Positions 1 to 12,656 of a DNA stretch of 64,000 nt are shown here, one piece after another. How positions within the stretch are numbered: position 1 is the stretch's first letter; each line of letters opens with the position of its first letter. Under the pieces are notes generated by a model. It was not told where the DNA came from. It ran no database searches and saw only the letters and a list, made by a program, of their open reading frames with translations. Source of the stretch: Calonectria ilicicola (lineage: Eukaryota; Ascomycota; Sordariomycetes; Hypocreales; Nectriaceae); the NCBI GenBank assembly GCA_020809705.1, contig CP085826.1:2480001-2544000 (forward strand), read 5' to 3'. The translations under genes and the position numbers were made by a program.

Positions 1-712
1 GTATTTGAATACTAATGCCATGTCAACTTTTCTAGCGTCGAGTACCCCGCAGGCAAAGTTCACACACTGGACACGCACGAGCATGTCCAGACTGTTGAGG
101 CTGACGGAGTCGTCACAACACAGTGAGCTGCTGAATAGAGTCCTCAAGTTCAAGACCCTTGTTTCATTTACATAGAAGAGAAATCCACATGCAACGTTAA
201 CTTTTTTTTTTCATACCGCGTCACCACCGTGTCTGTCTATGCATGCATGTATGAACATGTCTGTCTCACCCCCCGAGGCCATCGGCTCAGGGTCTGCACC
301 GGCCCGGCTACCCTTGTGACGTAGAGCCGAAGATGGGCAGCCTAGACACAATGCCCCGCGGTTGATGGCTATCGTGAGCGCGAACCACCCCTGTAGAACC
401 CCTCTGTTCCACGACTTGCCCCGCGATAAGCCGCCTGAAAGCGCGCTAAAGCATGATAAGCTCCAGGGCCGCCTGTGCTGTGCCGGCGCCCCGGGCTGGT
501 CCAAGCTCCCCTTCGCAGCCGGGGGGTCGTGGCGAGCGAGGGGAGAGTGAAGGAGAGTCATTCCCATCAACACCCTCTGTCCGCCGCCGATATTCATTGC
601 GCCTCTTGTGATATTCTGGCAGCTTGCCTACGGCCTGCCGTGTGAAAGCCTTGTCGCCCCGACAGAATGCGCAAATAATGCGGCGGAAATGAGTGGCTTA
701 CCGGCCAGGTCA
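1..712. other. Left edge and upstream region of the mitochondrial kinase gene
   Basis: No coding region can be supported. The short ORFs here overlap one another on both strands and show no family motif. A T-rich run lies near 199-211. The right part (about 600-712) is presumably the 5' leader of the kinase gene. An in-frame ATG at 689 lies eight codons upstream of the start chosen at 713 and is an alternative. Confidence 0.5.
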
Positions 713-2226
713 ATGAGGCGCTGCCAGCCTCGCAATGCCGCTTCCTGGCTTGCTTGTCGTTCCGTGACGCTTCGCCATCAGTCGACATTCCACCATCCTC
801 GCAACCCATTGTGCAGCGTGCGGCGCTCACAGTGCGGCCAAAAGAAACCTTTGGCTTCCCTGAGCCCTCTGACGCAACGGCGCTTACATACCCACAACGT
901 CACAGATGCCGACGTTGCTACTCTGGCCCGACAGCATCAACATCCACTCAGCCTCACCGATCTTGTCAAGTATGTCTTGCAAAACCACCTTGTATTATTC
1001 TAAACCACGCGCTGACACGCAAACCCCAAAATAATAGACATGGCAGGCCTCCGCTCTCGAGCGAGGCACTTCTCTCATCCGCCAACTTTGCCCTTTCTCT
1101 CCTCCCAGTCCGCCTCGCCCACCGACTCCAGGCCCTTCGCAACCTCCCCTTCATCGTCGTGACGAACCCGAACATCTCGCGCATATACAACAATTATATC
1201 CATTCCCTGTCCATACTGCTTCCCTATCTACATGCTGCGCAAGATGGTCGCCCCATCTCATCCCTTGACGATGAAGTCCAGTTTACAAACGTGCTCGCCG
1301 AGCTCGTCCAGACGCACACCGACACTATCCCCATCCTCGCAAAGGGTTTCCTCGAGTGCCGCCGCTACATATCCCCCGGCGAGGTCACACGCTTTCTCGA
1401 CCAGCATCTGCGTGCTCGTATCGGCACTCGCCTCATTGCCGAGCAGCACATTGCTCTGCACTTCAGCAGCCAGCCGCACTCGGAGAATACTTCGACCCAA
1501 GCACCCTATCCAGAGCACAACTCCTACATCGGCGTTATAGACACTGCTCTGAAGCCTGCCCATATTATCGAATCCTGCGCCGGCTTCGTCGCCGACATCT
1601 GTGAACTGCGGTATGGCGTTCGCCCTCAGATCATCATCGACGGCGAGCCTGGAACCACTTTTGCATTTGTACCCATGCACCTGGAGTACATCGTCACCGA
1701 GCTTCTCAAGAACGCTTTCCGAGCCACCGTTGAGAGCAAGTCCCGTGAGCCCATCATAGTCACCATTGCCCCCGAACCTCCTCTCCGTGCCCAGTCAGTG
1801 TCCGCTGCCAACGACGAAGGCCCACCCGCTGCTATTCTTCATCCTTCAGAGTATGACGACCCCAACGCTATCCGCAACGGCGCAATCAAGCCACTCGGCG
1901 ACAATGCTTCTGGTGTCACTATTCGTATCCGTGACCGCGGCGGCGGCATCCCCCCTGAAGTTGCCCCCAGCATCTGGTCATACTCTTTCACCACCTTCTC
2001 CGACGATACTGATGGATTTCCCATCGACACAAGCGGCACCGATGGCCTTGGTGCCATCACCTCTGCAAGCGCGGGTGGAAGCTCTATAGCTGGTCTGGGT
2101 TACGGCCTCCCCTTGAGCCGAGCCTACGCAGAGTATTTTGGCGGCGGCATTGCTGTTCAGAGTCTGCACGGCTGGGGAACAGACGTATACCTCCACCTGA
2201 AGGGAGTTGGGATGATTGATAAGTAG
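713..2226 (+). CDS. Mitochondrial pyruvate / branched-chain 2-oxoacid dehydrogenase kinase
   Basis: This kinase inactivates a mitochondrial 2-oxoacid dehydrogenase complex by phosphorylating its E1 subunit. The model joins 713-969 and 1038-2226 (481 aa). The intron 970-1037 has a GTATGT donor and a TAG acceptor, and splicing restores the family block DLVKHGRPPL. The N-terminus is rich in Arg and Ser with few acids, as expected for a mitochondrial presequence. The GHKL ATP-binding fold follows: N box ELLKNAFRAT near residue 306, G1 box DRGGGIP near 383, and GLGYGLPLSRAYAEY near 438. The last block (SRAYAEYFGG, then GTDVYLHL) is closer to BCKDK than to animal PDKs, but fungal Pkp1/Pkp2 paralogues blur the distinction, so the substrate complex is not settled. 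The ATG at 713 puts the basic presequence first; the ATG at 689 would add eight residues. Confidence 0.9.
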
Positions 2227-2960
2227 GGACTGGTTTGTTGTGCACCCAACGAAAAAAGACGACTGGCTTGGGTTGAAAACCTACCAGTCATCAGGGAGCT
2301 GGGCAAGGAAAGGACGCAGGGGAGGGAACGAGACCTGTACATCAAGGGCGTGGCTAATTTTAAAACTAAAGACCAGAGAATTTAACTTGATGAATGAAGA
2401 CACTAAAAACAGACACGAGACTAGCAGGACAAATGAGTACAGAGTGAACGTGTATTTTTTAATTTAGGGAGTGTACAGGGTCAGGAGTAAGACTTTAGAT
2501 GTATTACCACTACCACCATAGTCAATTTTGCCAAGACCATCATGAATACATGGAAACAAACCAACCCAAACAAACAATGACGACATATTAGAGTAAAAAG
2601 AAAAATAACAGATTTCTCTTTGTCTGATTAGGCAAAGCCGAGCACAGCGCAAGCCTAATTAGCTCAGCCCAGTCCAGCCTGGTGCCATTACAACACTTTC
2701 ATCTCTTTATAATAAATAAGCAGTAAGTATAATAAATATCCAAGGAACGACTCCTTCTCCTCCGCAAACGCCGCCGAGAACAAATCTTTGTAGCTTTCAT
2801 TTTTTTTTCGACATCCTGGGACCCGTGGCTCGGTGTTCTTCCTCAGGGCTTAACCATCTGCAAGAGCTCGCAGGGGGGGTGATTGATTCTATAGACCTAG
2901 AATAAGGTATGTACCGAAGTCGGATGGAAACATGTCTTCATTGGTGCATTCACAAGCATC
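2227..2960. other. Tail-to-tail spacer between kinase and class VII chitin synthase
   Basis: This holds the two converging 3' regions. It is moderately AT-rich, with AATAAA-like signals near 2712-2740. No gene is seen. Confidence 0.5.
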
Positions 2961-5900
2961 TTACATGTTCTCCAGCTCGTGGTCGATCTGCCGATCCATG
3001 AAGGTGCGGCGCTCACCAACGAGTTCAGTCTGTAGGCGCTGCTCCACAAGCGCGCGAACCTGCTTCTTGGTGACAGTGTCAAGGTCAACCTCACCAAGAA
3101 CAGAACGAATCGATTCCACAATGGCCATGTCGGTGGGGCCACTGGCACCATGTTGGAAGTCAAACGAGGAAGTCGAGCGCATAGCATCAGGCATTGGAGA
3201 ACGTGCACCATTGAAACCCAGAGAGGTACCAGAACGGCTAGCACTACCCATGTTAGGGGATAGGTTTGCCTGGCCGCGTAGGTTAGACACACTGGGATGT
3301 TGGCCCGGATAGTCCTGGTAAGGCGATTGGCTGCGCATGTCGTGAACACCAGTGCCCATCGACATCATGGATTGGCGGTTCATAGGAGAATCTTGGTAGT
3401 TACCCATAGCGGAACGAGGAGGCATGTGGGTGTTACGTCCTTGCATGCCAGTCAGGACGGATCCTTGGGGTCCTGCAGAGTAGACAGACTTCATGTCATC
3501 CATTTCATACTGGTTGTCATAGCCGTAGTCAAGCTTCTCCTGATAACCACCACGTCGGCCAGGCAAGTTGTTGGCAAGAGCATAATCATCCCAACGCTGC
3601 AGAGGAATAGATCGAGGATCGAAGCCCTCATCGTCATCAACCGCAACCACCTGCTTGTTACCCTTCTCACCGATGACAATACGTGTGTTACCCCACGAGA
3701 AGTTGTCTTGGTTCCAGAAGGAATAAACGGGAAGGATGAAGGAGAAGATGGGAAAGGCGATGATGTAGATGATCATCCAACCAATGTGCTGCCACTGTCT
3801 CTTGAGAATGAAGATAAGAGCCTGAAGACCATAGACAGCCGCAAGCATACAAATCGAGATGAGAGGGAACTGGCCAGTTTTGGAAGCGATTCGGTAAATG
3901 AGGTATACGAGATATCCACATGTAGCCGGAAGGATAATTGTACCACAAAGATCGATGAAGACAACAAAACGCATACTGAAACAGCAGAAACCACACATCT
4001 CCTTTAGTTGCATCAGTTCCACAAGGTTGTGAATGGTTGAGTTGATCCATCTTCGACGCTGGGACAACAGAACGCTCCAAGATTCAGGAGCAGCGGTCTT
4101 ACACTGAGCATCGGGAATGAACTTGAAAGACATGCTAGGGAAGTACTTGGTCATGAGGGTGGTGAGATAACGATCTTCACCCAGGGAGAGAAGGTTCTTC
4201 TTGTGCAAAGTATCCACGTCGCAGACACTGTAATCTCGGATAACATCATCAGAGATAATCAGAGGCTTGCCTTTGTCAGCAGTCCTGAGTCGATACATGG
4301 TGAAACTAATGGAGAGTTAGTTTGAGGTTCACATTGTGAGATTACAAATACATACCATCCGGGCAAACAGGTAACACTGCCGAAGAGAGACTCAAAAGCC
4401 TTGGCCAAGTGATGCGAAATGAAGTACTCATAAACCTGAATCATGGTCCACCAAGTCTTTTCGTCGTTTTCCAGACTTGTCTCACCACAAATGCCAGCAA
4501 TCTTCGCATTGTGGGCACAAGCAGCAACAAGTCGGTTCAAGGAGTCTTCAAAAACACAAGTATCGGCATCGACCATCAGAAGATATTCATAGAGCTCTGG
4601 ATCAACACCAATAATGTTGTTAATCTGATGGAACATCTCCAATTCAAGGGGGCTCATAGGGGCACGGTGGTGGACACGGTTGAGGAAACTCATGAGAAGA
4701 ATCTGAGAGTCACGCTTTCCACGGTTGCCAGGCTTAGCCTTAGACTGCTCCGATTCCTTACCAACCTTAACAACAACCATATAAGGGACGACATTTCCTT
4801 CAAATTCGTAAAGGCCAGAGTAGACCTTTCCATAGTTGAGCTGCTCGGAGCCAGTACCAACGGACTTGAAGGGAAGAGCGGGAGGATCAACCTTGGGATC
4901 GACTCCAAGAATGTCCAGAACGATCTTAGGGGTTGGGCGATCGTTACCCTGACCAACAATAACACCATCACAAATGACACAAATGAGTTTACGCTTGTTG
5001 TCATACTGAAGTGCTGTAAGTGAGTCAAGAGCCTTTCGCAGCGAGTCTTCGCCCTCAGTGTAAGCGGGAACCTGGCAGATAACAAACTTGTCCTGCGGCG
5101 AGGGACGACGCTTAGAGCCGAAGCGCAGGGCAGCAATGAATTTGACACCAATGACAGTACAGAGAATAATGGTAAATGCCAACATGATGTAGTTGTTCAC
5201 CTGGCACTTAGCGCTATCTCTGAAATCAACGAGACCGACGTAGCTGATCTGCTGGATGCAAGTCCAACTGTTACGGATATTGGCATACTTGGTCTTGTTG
5301 CCCATAGAATCCTGAATTAGGGTATCGAGAGAGTCTTTGATATCCGTACCGGGGTTATTATACCATAGATCAGAGACGTCTTTGTTGAGGAATGCATATG
5401 TCTCTGAGTTGGAGAAAACATCTTGGGTGTAGAAATAATCAGTGAGATCATACACCTCATTACCATAAGTCGCCCAATAATGTTGGTCGTTTTGACCTTC
5501 ACTCTTGATTTTAGAGGATTTCCAAACGAGATCGCCATGATAATACTCTTTAATGCTTGGCTCAAATGTTTTCCAGTACCAGTCGGAATTGTGCAGGTTA
5601 CTGGTTCGGTCAGTGGCAAAGTAGCCAGACGTATGAACAGCGGATGAATATACAGGCTGATTTGTGGTGTTAATGGAGAGTCTCATTGTTTCCTTGAGGC
5701 CCAAACCCTTGCAGGCCATATTCAAAGGAGGGACGAAATACTCGTCCAAGACCATACCAGCCAAAGGCATCATGTTGCTACTGGAGGTAGAAATATCCGT
5801 GTCACTGTGGTCGCGCTTGTAAAACTTGGTTATGTCGTAAACCTTGCCGTGAATACCAACCCAGAAATCAGTGGAACCAGCATGAGTGGCAAGTTCTTTT

Positions 5901-8386
5901 TCGTTCCAAGCCTTGTCTGAGTTGGGGCAGAGCAGTTTACCAAAGAAGATAATCCAGAAGATCAGGACACAGTTGATGAAGAGAATAATCAAGCACAGGA
6001 CAAATTTTTCACGCCAAGCCATGCGGACATCAGGTCGCTTCATACGACCGACGAAGGAGAGGACCGGAGAGGGAATCCACCATGTCAATGTCCAGACCAC
6101 GGCCACCCAGGCACGTCGGCTAAACGGAATCTCGTTGGTCTCAATCTTCTTATCCTTTGATAGCTCGGGGTCCAAGCCGCCAGTGAACTCGCCAGCCTCG
6201 TTGTAAAACACTTGGCCCTTGTAGGTATCACCCTTATTACCAAGACCATAGTCACCAGTCATTGCATTTCGGTTGGTGCTGGGGGCAATGGATGGTGCAC
6301 GGTTGGCGTTGACGTTGGGGTTGAGGTGATGGGGTTGGTTGAGGGTCGCCTGGCTCATATTTCCATGGCTAAAGTTACGATTGTGAACGAGATGATCGTT
6401 GCTGCCGTTCATGCTGTTGTCCAAGGGCTGGGGAGGGAAGAAACCACTGCCGTTGTTCGAGTATCCAGTGTCAAAGCCAGAGTTGAAGGGATTGACACCG
6501 ATAGCACTTTGCATGCTGTGGGCCGGCTTGACGTCCAACATATTCTCTGCCTCCCACCAGGCCGTCTCACGAATCCAAACACGTTCTCTACCAACGAAAA
6601 CCTCACCATTGCTCCATCCTCGCTCCATGGCCCAGCTTTCGATGCCATCCTTCCCATCTTTGCATCCCAAGGCAGCATATCGCTGAACAAATTCGTCCAT
6701 GTCAAAATCAGCAGTGTAATCGAGGTTACGATTACGTCGGTTGGCCCATTCCGGAAGTCTCCAGGAGCGTAACTGACGAGACACAGTACCGGCCGACCAC
6801 GCGGAATTAACAGCGGGCAGAGCAGCCAGGCTAGCAGGAGAATCATCCGTAGGATGCAAGGACAAATGATACCATGCACGGCTAGAAGCTAGAAGAGCAG
6901 CAAGGTCAAATCGACCAGCCCGTCCAAGGCTGATGCCCTCACCTTCGACAGGGAAAAGGAGCTTTCTCAAAAAGCCGTCATCTTCAGAAGCATAGGCTAC
7001 TTTCTCCAAGATAACCTCTCTCTTCTCAAGGTCATGATGGCGATCCTTGCCTTGAGGGCCAGACATAATTCCTAGATCTGGGGCAACTTCGGAAACAGCT
7101 TGCTGCATCTCTCTGGTGACAGATGAACCTGCGCCCGGGACTTGGACGCCATCTTGAATCATTTCGGAGTTAATGCCAAGAGAATCGTCGAAGATGGTAC
7201 GCATAGCAAGAGCCTTTCCGAGAGCTGGGTCTGGAACTTCTACAACAGTGATGTTGACGGTGTCACCGTTATCCTCGTTAGATGTAGGGGTGCGAACACC
7301 TCGTCCATCAACCGATTCGTCACCATCTCGGATGCGAAGCATCTGGGCGGCGATGGCACCGTTAGCTTTGGAAATGACCCAGTCAACCAGAGCCTCGTAA
7401 AGCCCACCAACAAAGGTGCGACGGTCCTCTGTGCTCAACTGATGAAGGAGAACTTCAGGGTCCATGCCAAGAAGACCACCAACATCCTCACAGATCTCTT
7501 CTAAGTCGTCAGAGTCGGCAGCATAATCAAGAGTATCGCCCAGCTTGAGCAAACCAGCGAGAGTAGAAATGAAGTTACGGTGAGCAGAGCCCTTAATGCC
7601 AATTTCCTTCAGTGCATGACGGAAATCATCAGCCGCAGCAGCATCATCGGCAGTAGCCAGATATGACGGAGGGTCATATGTTCCAGAACGAGCCAACAAC
7701 GCGTACGTTGATGCAGACTTCAAGCCCAAGAATTCACGTTCAGCAGGGGTCGAGGCTGAGGTCAAGAGATAGTAGAACACATCAAAAGCTCGATACCCAG
7801 CTTCAGCTGGGATGTTAAGGAGACCCTTCTTTGTATCAATTCCACCTTGTGAGAGTGCGACGGACGCCCCGGTCAAGTTTCCAGTAAGGTTCAATGTCAG
7901 AGTAACGCCAAGGGCGATCTGTCTGGGGGCGGACGGGTTGTATGGGGTCACGCATCGTACGAACGGACGGACGGCTTCGAGAGACTTCGAGACGGACGAA
8001 GGGATGCTAAAGGGGAAGGTGTTCAACAATGGAGTAAGAACAGAGGGTGTGGATTGGTGGAGAGATCTATCATCGAATATTAGTTTAGGTGTCGTCATTT
8101 AACCAGGAAGAGCAACAAACCCCAGGATGATGCAGCCATCTTCGGCACGCCGTCTCGCATGCTCCCATGCTCGAGCGGTCAGTGAAGCGTCAACAGTAGG
8201 ACCAGCTTGGGCTGCGGTCAGCCAAGTATTGACAACAAGACTGGTGCTCGCATCAAGCTTGTACGGCTGCGAAGACAAGTAAATGTTGTGAATGGCGTTA
8301 AGCAGCGTGGTCGTGGAAACCTGCGCGTTCGGGGAGCCCCCCAAAGCGTCAGATGCCACCGAGAACATGGACATTCGGTTCGCCAT
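2961..8386 (-). CDS. chs7: Class VII chitin synthase with degenerate myosin-like head (CsmB type)
   Basis: This membrane enzyme polymerises UDP-GlcNAc into wall chitin at sites of polarised growth. The model joins 8386-8121, 8066-4356 and 4305-2961 on the minus strand (1773 aa). The introns are 8067-8120 (GTTTGT donor) and 4306-4355 (GTATGT donor). The first removes an in-frame stop and yields [14 protein letters not shown]; the second restores CLPGCFTMYRL. The N-terminal ~700 residues resemble a myosin head but contain no GESGxGK P-loop, the hallmark that separates class VII from class V. Next come paired membrane segments from about 740, a cytochrome-b5-like region, the catalytic domain with EDRYLT near 1368 and QRRRW near 1407, more membrane segments, and a C-terminal DEK_C domain. 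It is divergent from the class V gene to its right, the arrangement known for this pair in many Pezizomycotina. Confidence 0.95.
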
Positions 8387-11300
8387 GGCTGGTGACAGTG
8401 ATGTCCTCGTGGGACAATCACGCTGGCTGCGATCGCGATGTTAGGATTCGGTCGTTGCAGATGTTTTGTCGAAGCCGGTCTCAAGGGAATGCAGATTCTT
8501 TATGAACTACTCGGGACGGGCACGAAACGACTGATGGGAGTGAAGTCGAACGAGCGAAAGAAACGATGGATTAGAGGCAGTTGACGCAGGCCGTTGAGAA
8601 CAGGAATCCGTCGCTAGGCAACGCGACCCTCCTTTTCAGTTGGAAGGCGTTAGAAACGTGAAGCCGAGAATTAAGTCGTACAAAGATGATTAACGATCGA
8701 AGCAACACAGCCAAAGCGAGTGAGGCCGGTTGATGAAGCTTTGGAACAAGCAAGAAAAGAACAAAATCCAGATCACGACGAACGCTTTCCAAAGTGATGA
8801 AGAAGCGTCTGAGCCCAGTCAAGAGGCAGCGTGTTCCAGAGTGTGTCCGAGAATGAAGACCGTGCGGTATGTGCACTGTGTCCGGCTGACTGTTTGAGCC
8901 ACTTGCGCAGGAATTCAGGGCCAACGGCCCATCTTTTTAGCACCTGAACTTAGCACTCCGGTGGAGTGGCCAGCGGCCTAGGGGTACTTGCGGGGCGGTC
9001 GATTGGTGGCCCGATGCTACAGGGGGTAGGCCCTATCCGAGCCTGTCCCAGCGTGTTGCCAGCGGGTGCGCGCGGGTTCCAGAGTGTGGCAGCCCGGGCC
9101 AGTCAAAAACAGGAGAGATGGGGCTGATGAGCAGGCTAGTCACCACATTTGGGACGGGAGCCACTCACACTGTAATGGGACCGTGTCTAAACTTGGAACA
9201 GGAGGGCGAGCGGTAGGGGTAAGGGGGCGGCGACCTGGGCCTCTCCTGCTGATGCATCGCTAGGATGGGTGCTGGTGGAACTCTGTCTGAGAATGATGCT
9301 GGCAAGACCGTGGGACGTGGGTGGCCAAATACGAGCCCAGCGGCGAACTGGCCCTGGACCATCTGCATGTCCAACTTGGTTGAGCTGGTCAAGTGCCGAA
9401 TTGTCCCCAATACCTGCTCTTGTGCCCGCTTCTCCAGTTCGTATCCGTGCCGGTAAGCCCGTTTACCAGGGTGGCAGTGCGCGTCGTAAGTTTATGTCAC
9501 AACCAAGACCAGTTGGATGCAACTCAAGGCTCGATCAGATGGACGGATCCCCACTCGCTGCTCGATCATGCCTTCCACACTCTTTTTTTTTTTCATGTCT
9601 TTTCCCTCCGTATTGCTGCTGACATGTGCCAAACATCTTCCAAAATTGATAGATGTGTGTGGATACGTGGGTTATTCTAGGATATCGGTGTTGATCCTGG
9701 TCAATCCCTTGTTGGCGCGTCCGAGTTATCCATGCAAATGGAGCACATTGACCAGCTGCACCGTCCATAGCCTTGTCCCATTGCCACGGATGATGGGCAT
9801 TCGCTGCTCATCATAATGCCAGGCTTCAAGGGTTCTGTCGCATTCCCAGCCAAAAAACGCACTGTGCAGTACTCTGCTGCTCTAGCTCCGCTGATTGCAT
9901 GCAAGTGACGAGTATGCATCCAATAATTCGGTTCCCCATTCTCAGCCATCCTATAAGCGGCGCAGTATGCGAAGCGATGGGACGGGATGAAAATTGTTGG
10001 CTACTGCATGCATGAAGGATGGTGTCGTGGTTTTTGGAAGGGGGACGATGTTTTTTTTTTTTTTTCTCAATCGAGCAGCCCCTGACTGATGCCCTATTTC
10101 GTGCTGTGCATCGGGAATAGACCGACACGTCAGTCCCCGAAAGACTGTTTGTATCAAAAAGGTTGATTGCCGTTTCCCATGCTTCATACAAATTGCACAC
10201 AGGCGAGATCTACTCCACTAAACTACCCTACCTAATCTTTCCGCTACGCAAATGTTGCTCTACTATTTCGCATAACTGTACCGTCATTAGCCTCGCTTGT
10301 CGCTGTCCTTTGACTCCTGTCCGTCACAAGTTTGTCACCGTCTGAATGCACGCCCGTCTGGTGGCGGCCGCACTTGGCGCCGCCACGTCCAGCTGGGTTG
10401 GCTCCAGTACCGCCATGGTGTTGTTCTGAGTTGGTCGTGGTCAGTCAAGCCACACCAAGCCAGGTGGGCGATCGATTTCAGCCGTGGGTCGCTCGTCCTG
10501 TCAGTGGACAGTATGGGATGGCTGACAGGACACATCAAGTTAGATTGACTGCTGATAACACAAAGCAAGTCAACACGAAACTTCTCACGCCTGTGCACAT
10601 CTCACTATAGCTGCAGTGCACTGCCCAAACATTTTCGCTGCGCCTACACAAAGCATGATTTGGTCTATCAGTCATGTGGGAAAGGGAGAGGGGTCCTCCA
10701 TCTAGTTCCCTAAATAGCTAATGGGAAATGTTCCCCAAGTTAGCACGATGATTCCAGAAGCATTGCTGAGGGATCCTAGTGGCGTCCGCTGATCTAAAGC
10801 GGAGGATGTGCACAACTGACAGGCGTAGGCCAGCCCAACCTGGCCTGTCTCCCGGAGTATTGACGCGCTCGGCGGCGCTGCCGGTAGTGGATCTGTGATC
10901 CCTCACTAGGAGATTACCACAGGGGAGCGGACGGTCCATCTTGGCCATCTGCCCTCAATTAATCCCCCAACTAGTCCATCCAATGTTGCTCGCCAAAAGG
11001 AAAGAAAAAATTACGCGGACCCATTCCCCAAGCCAGTAAGACCCAGTGCGAGATGAGTGGCTTTGAATGGCATGGGCTGCGCTGCAGCAGGTAAAAGTGT
11101 CTCAGTGCTTGACGAGGTGAGTTCATCGTCCTGCCTTCCCCTGCTCGAACGGTCCACCGCCTGTCGACTGTACCTAGCGACAGAGTTTTGCAATCCATAA
11201 ACCGTCTATTTGTCTGCAACAGGAGCTTTCCCATGCGTGTGTGCCACGTTTTGCACTACCTCATATGTGTCAGCCAATGCCCCATCCTTTAAACAGCTAT

Positions 11301-12656
11301 TGTAGAGAAAATGGACAATGCGGTCAGCATCTATTAAACTGATTGTTACTGCTAAATGAAAGAGGAAAAAAAACAACAACGAACAGCCACCCTAGAGGCC
11401 GAGCACACCAAAAATGTCCACAGGTGAAACCGATTTTTACCTAGGAATTACAGACCTGGTCTCAGATGAGCCGTGCTTGTACAGTGTTATTTTCACACGG
11501 AGCATCCATCCGGGACACCAGCAAACAAGCATTTTGTATGACCCGCCATCTCCCCCCGTTGTCCATGCGGGTAGCATCCGTGGACGACCTGGGGGATCCA
11601 GGCGTGAATTTATTTTGGACCAACCTCTGGTAGGCTGATACATGCCTTCCCTATGATCATCCGCTGGCTGGCCTCGCTTGGGCTCCTCGGGCTAGGGATC
11701 TACAGTACTGTAAGCCCGGGTTTGCACATGGCCTTCCTTTCCTCCTTTGAGGGCATGGCTGTGTATGGGATATGTAACAATCCATGCCAAGCACATCTTA
11801 TCGTCGCGAATTTGAAGCTATGTGAATTGTTGCAAGAATGTGAGCGCGAGTATGAGGAATGTGTGGCGTGGGTCTGACAGGAGTGAAGTCATGATACGGT
11901 CTCTGCTTGAAGGTAGGGGAATTATGGCTGGTACATCGCACAGCGCGAATGCTGTTTTTTTTTTTTTTTTTTCCTTTTCTCCTTGTTGATCACCTCGTCA
12001 TTGGCGTCAAGCCCATTTGGCCTGGTCCTCGGCTGTCGACCAGTCCTCGTCTCGCCTTCGGCGCCTCCAGCGCCCCAGCGTGTCCCAGAACGCTCTCGAC
12101 TCAGGGTCAAGGGCCGAGGGTGATGGCGCGGATCCCACAGTGTGGCTATGTGCTTGTCGTGACTTACGCTGGGCCCGAAGCTCGTACAGTACCTGATCTT
12201 ATGCTGTGGGACAAACATAGTAATGAATCCAGGGTTCTGCGCTGGGCTCGTTCTGCGCTACTGGTCTTTTCCGCCCGCCGTATTGACAAGGGCAAGTGGG
12301 TGCATGTGCTCGTTCTCAAGGAAAACAAATCCCCTTTCTTAGGCCCAGTCAGTAAACTGCAATACTACCATTGTCAAGTCAACCTGTAGAAGGCTTTGCT
12401 TTCCTAGGCCTTACCTTTTCTCCCTCTTCTGTTTTTCTCAATAGTTTCTTGACGCTCGTTTTGTCAACGCTCATCCCGACTTCCCTCGTTAATATCGCGT
12501 CCCTACCCTCGTTTTTTTGGACGTTCTGACGCTAGGCCTGTGACAAATACCGTGTCTTTCTTCGAATCCATATCAACCCGTCGACTGCTACTGATCGATC
12601 GTTTGGCGATATCCTAATAGCGAGAGCCACGCGTTGGCATCTTGGACACCACGGCC
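8387..12656. promoter_or_regulatory. Shared 4.27 kb divergent upstream region of the two chitin synthases
   Basis: No credible gene lies between the two start codons. The region holds three T-tracts, all on the plus strand: 9583-9593 (11 T), 10051-10065 (15 T) and 11955-11972 (18 T). The last ~230 bases before 12657 are pyrimidine-rich and contain no ATG that I could find in the right-hand leader. ORFs such as 11907-12389 show no family signature and run through the T18 tract as poly-Phe. The region probably contains both 5' leaders and common control elements; none was mapped. Confidence 0.6.

Noticed and set aside
11907..12389. 160-codon ORF in the chitin synthase spacer
   Set aside because: It passes through the T18 tract as poly-Phe, shows no family resemblance and has a poor composition for a protein.
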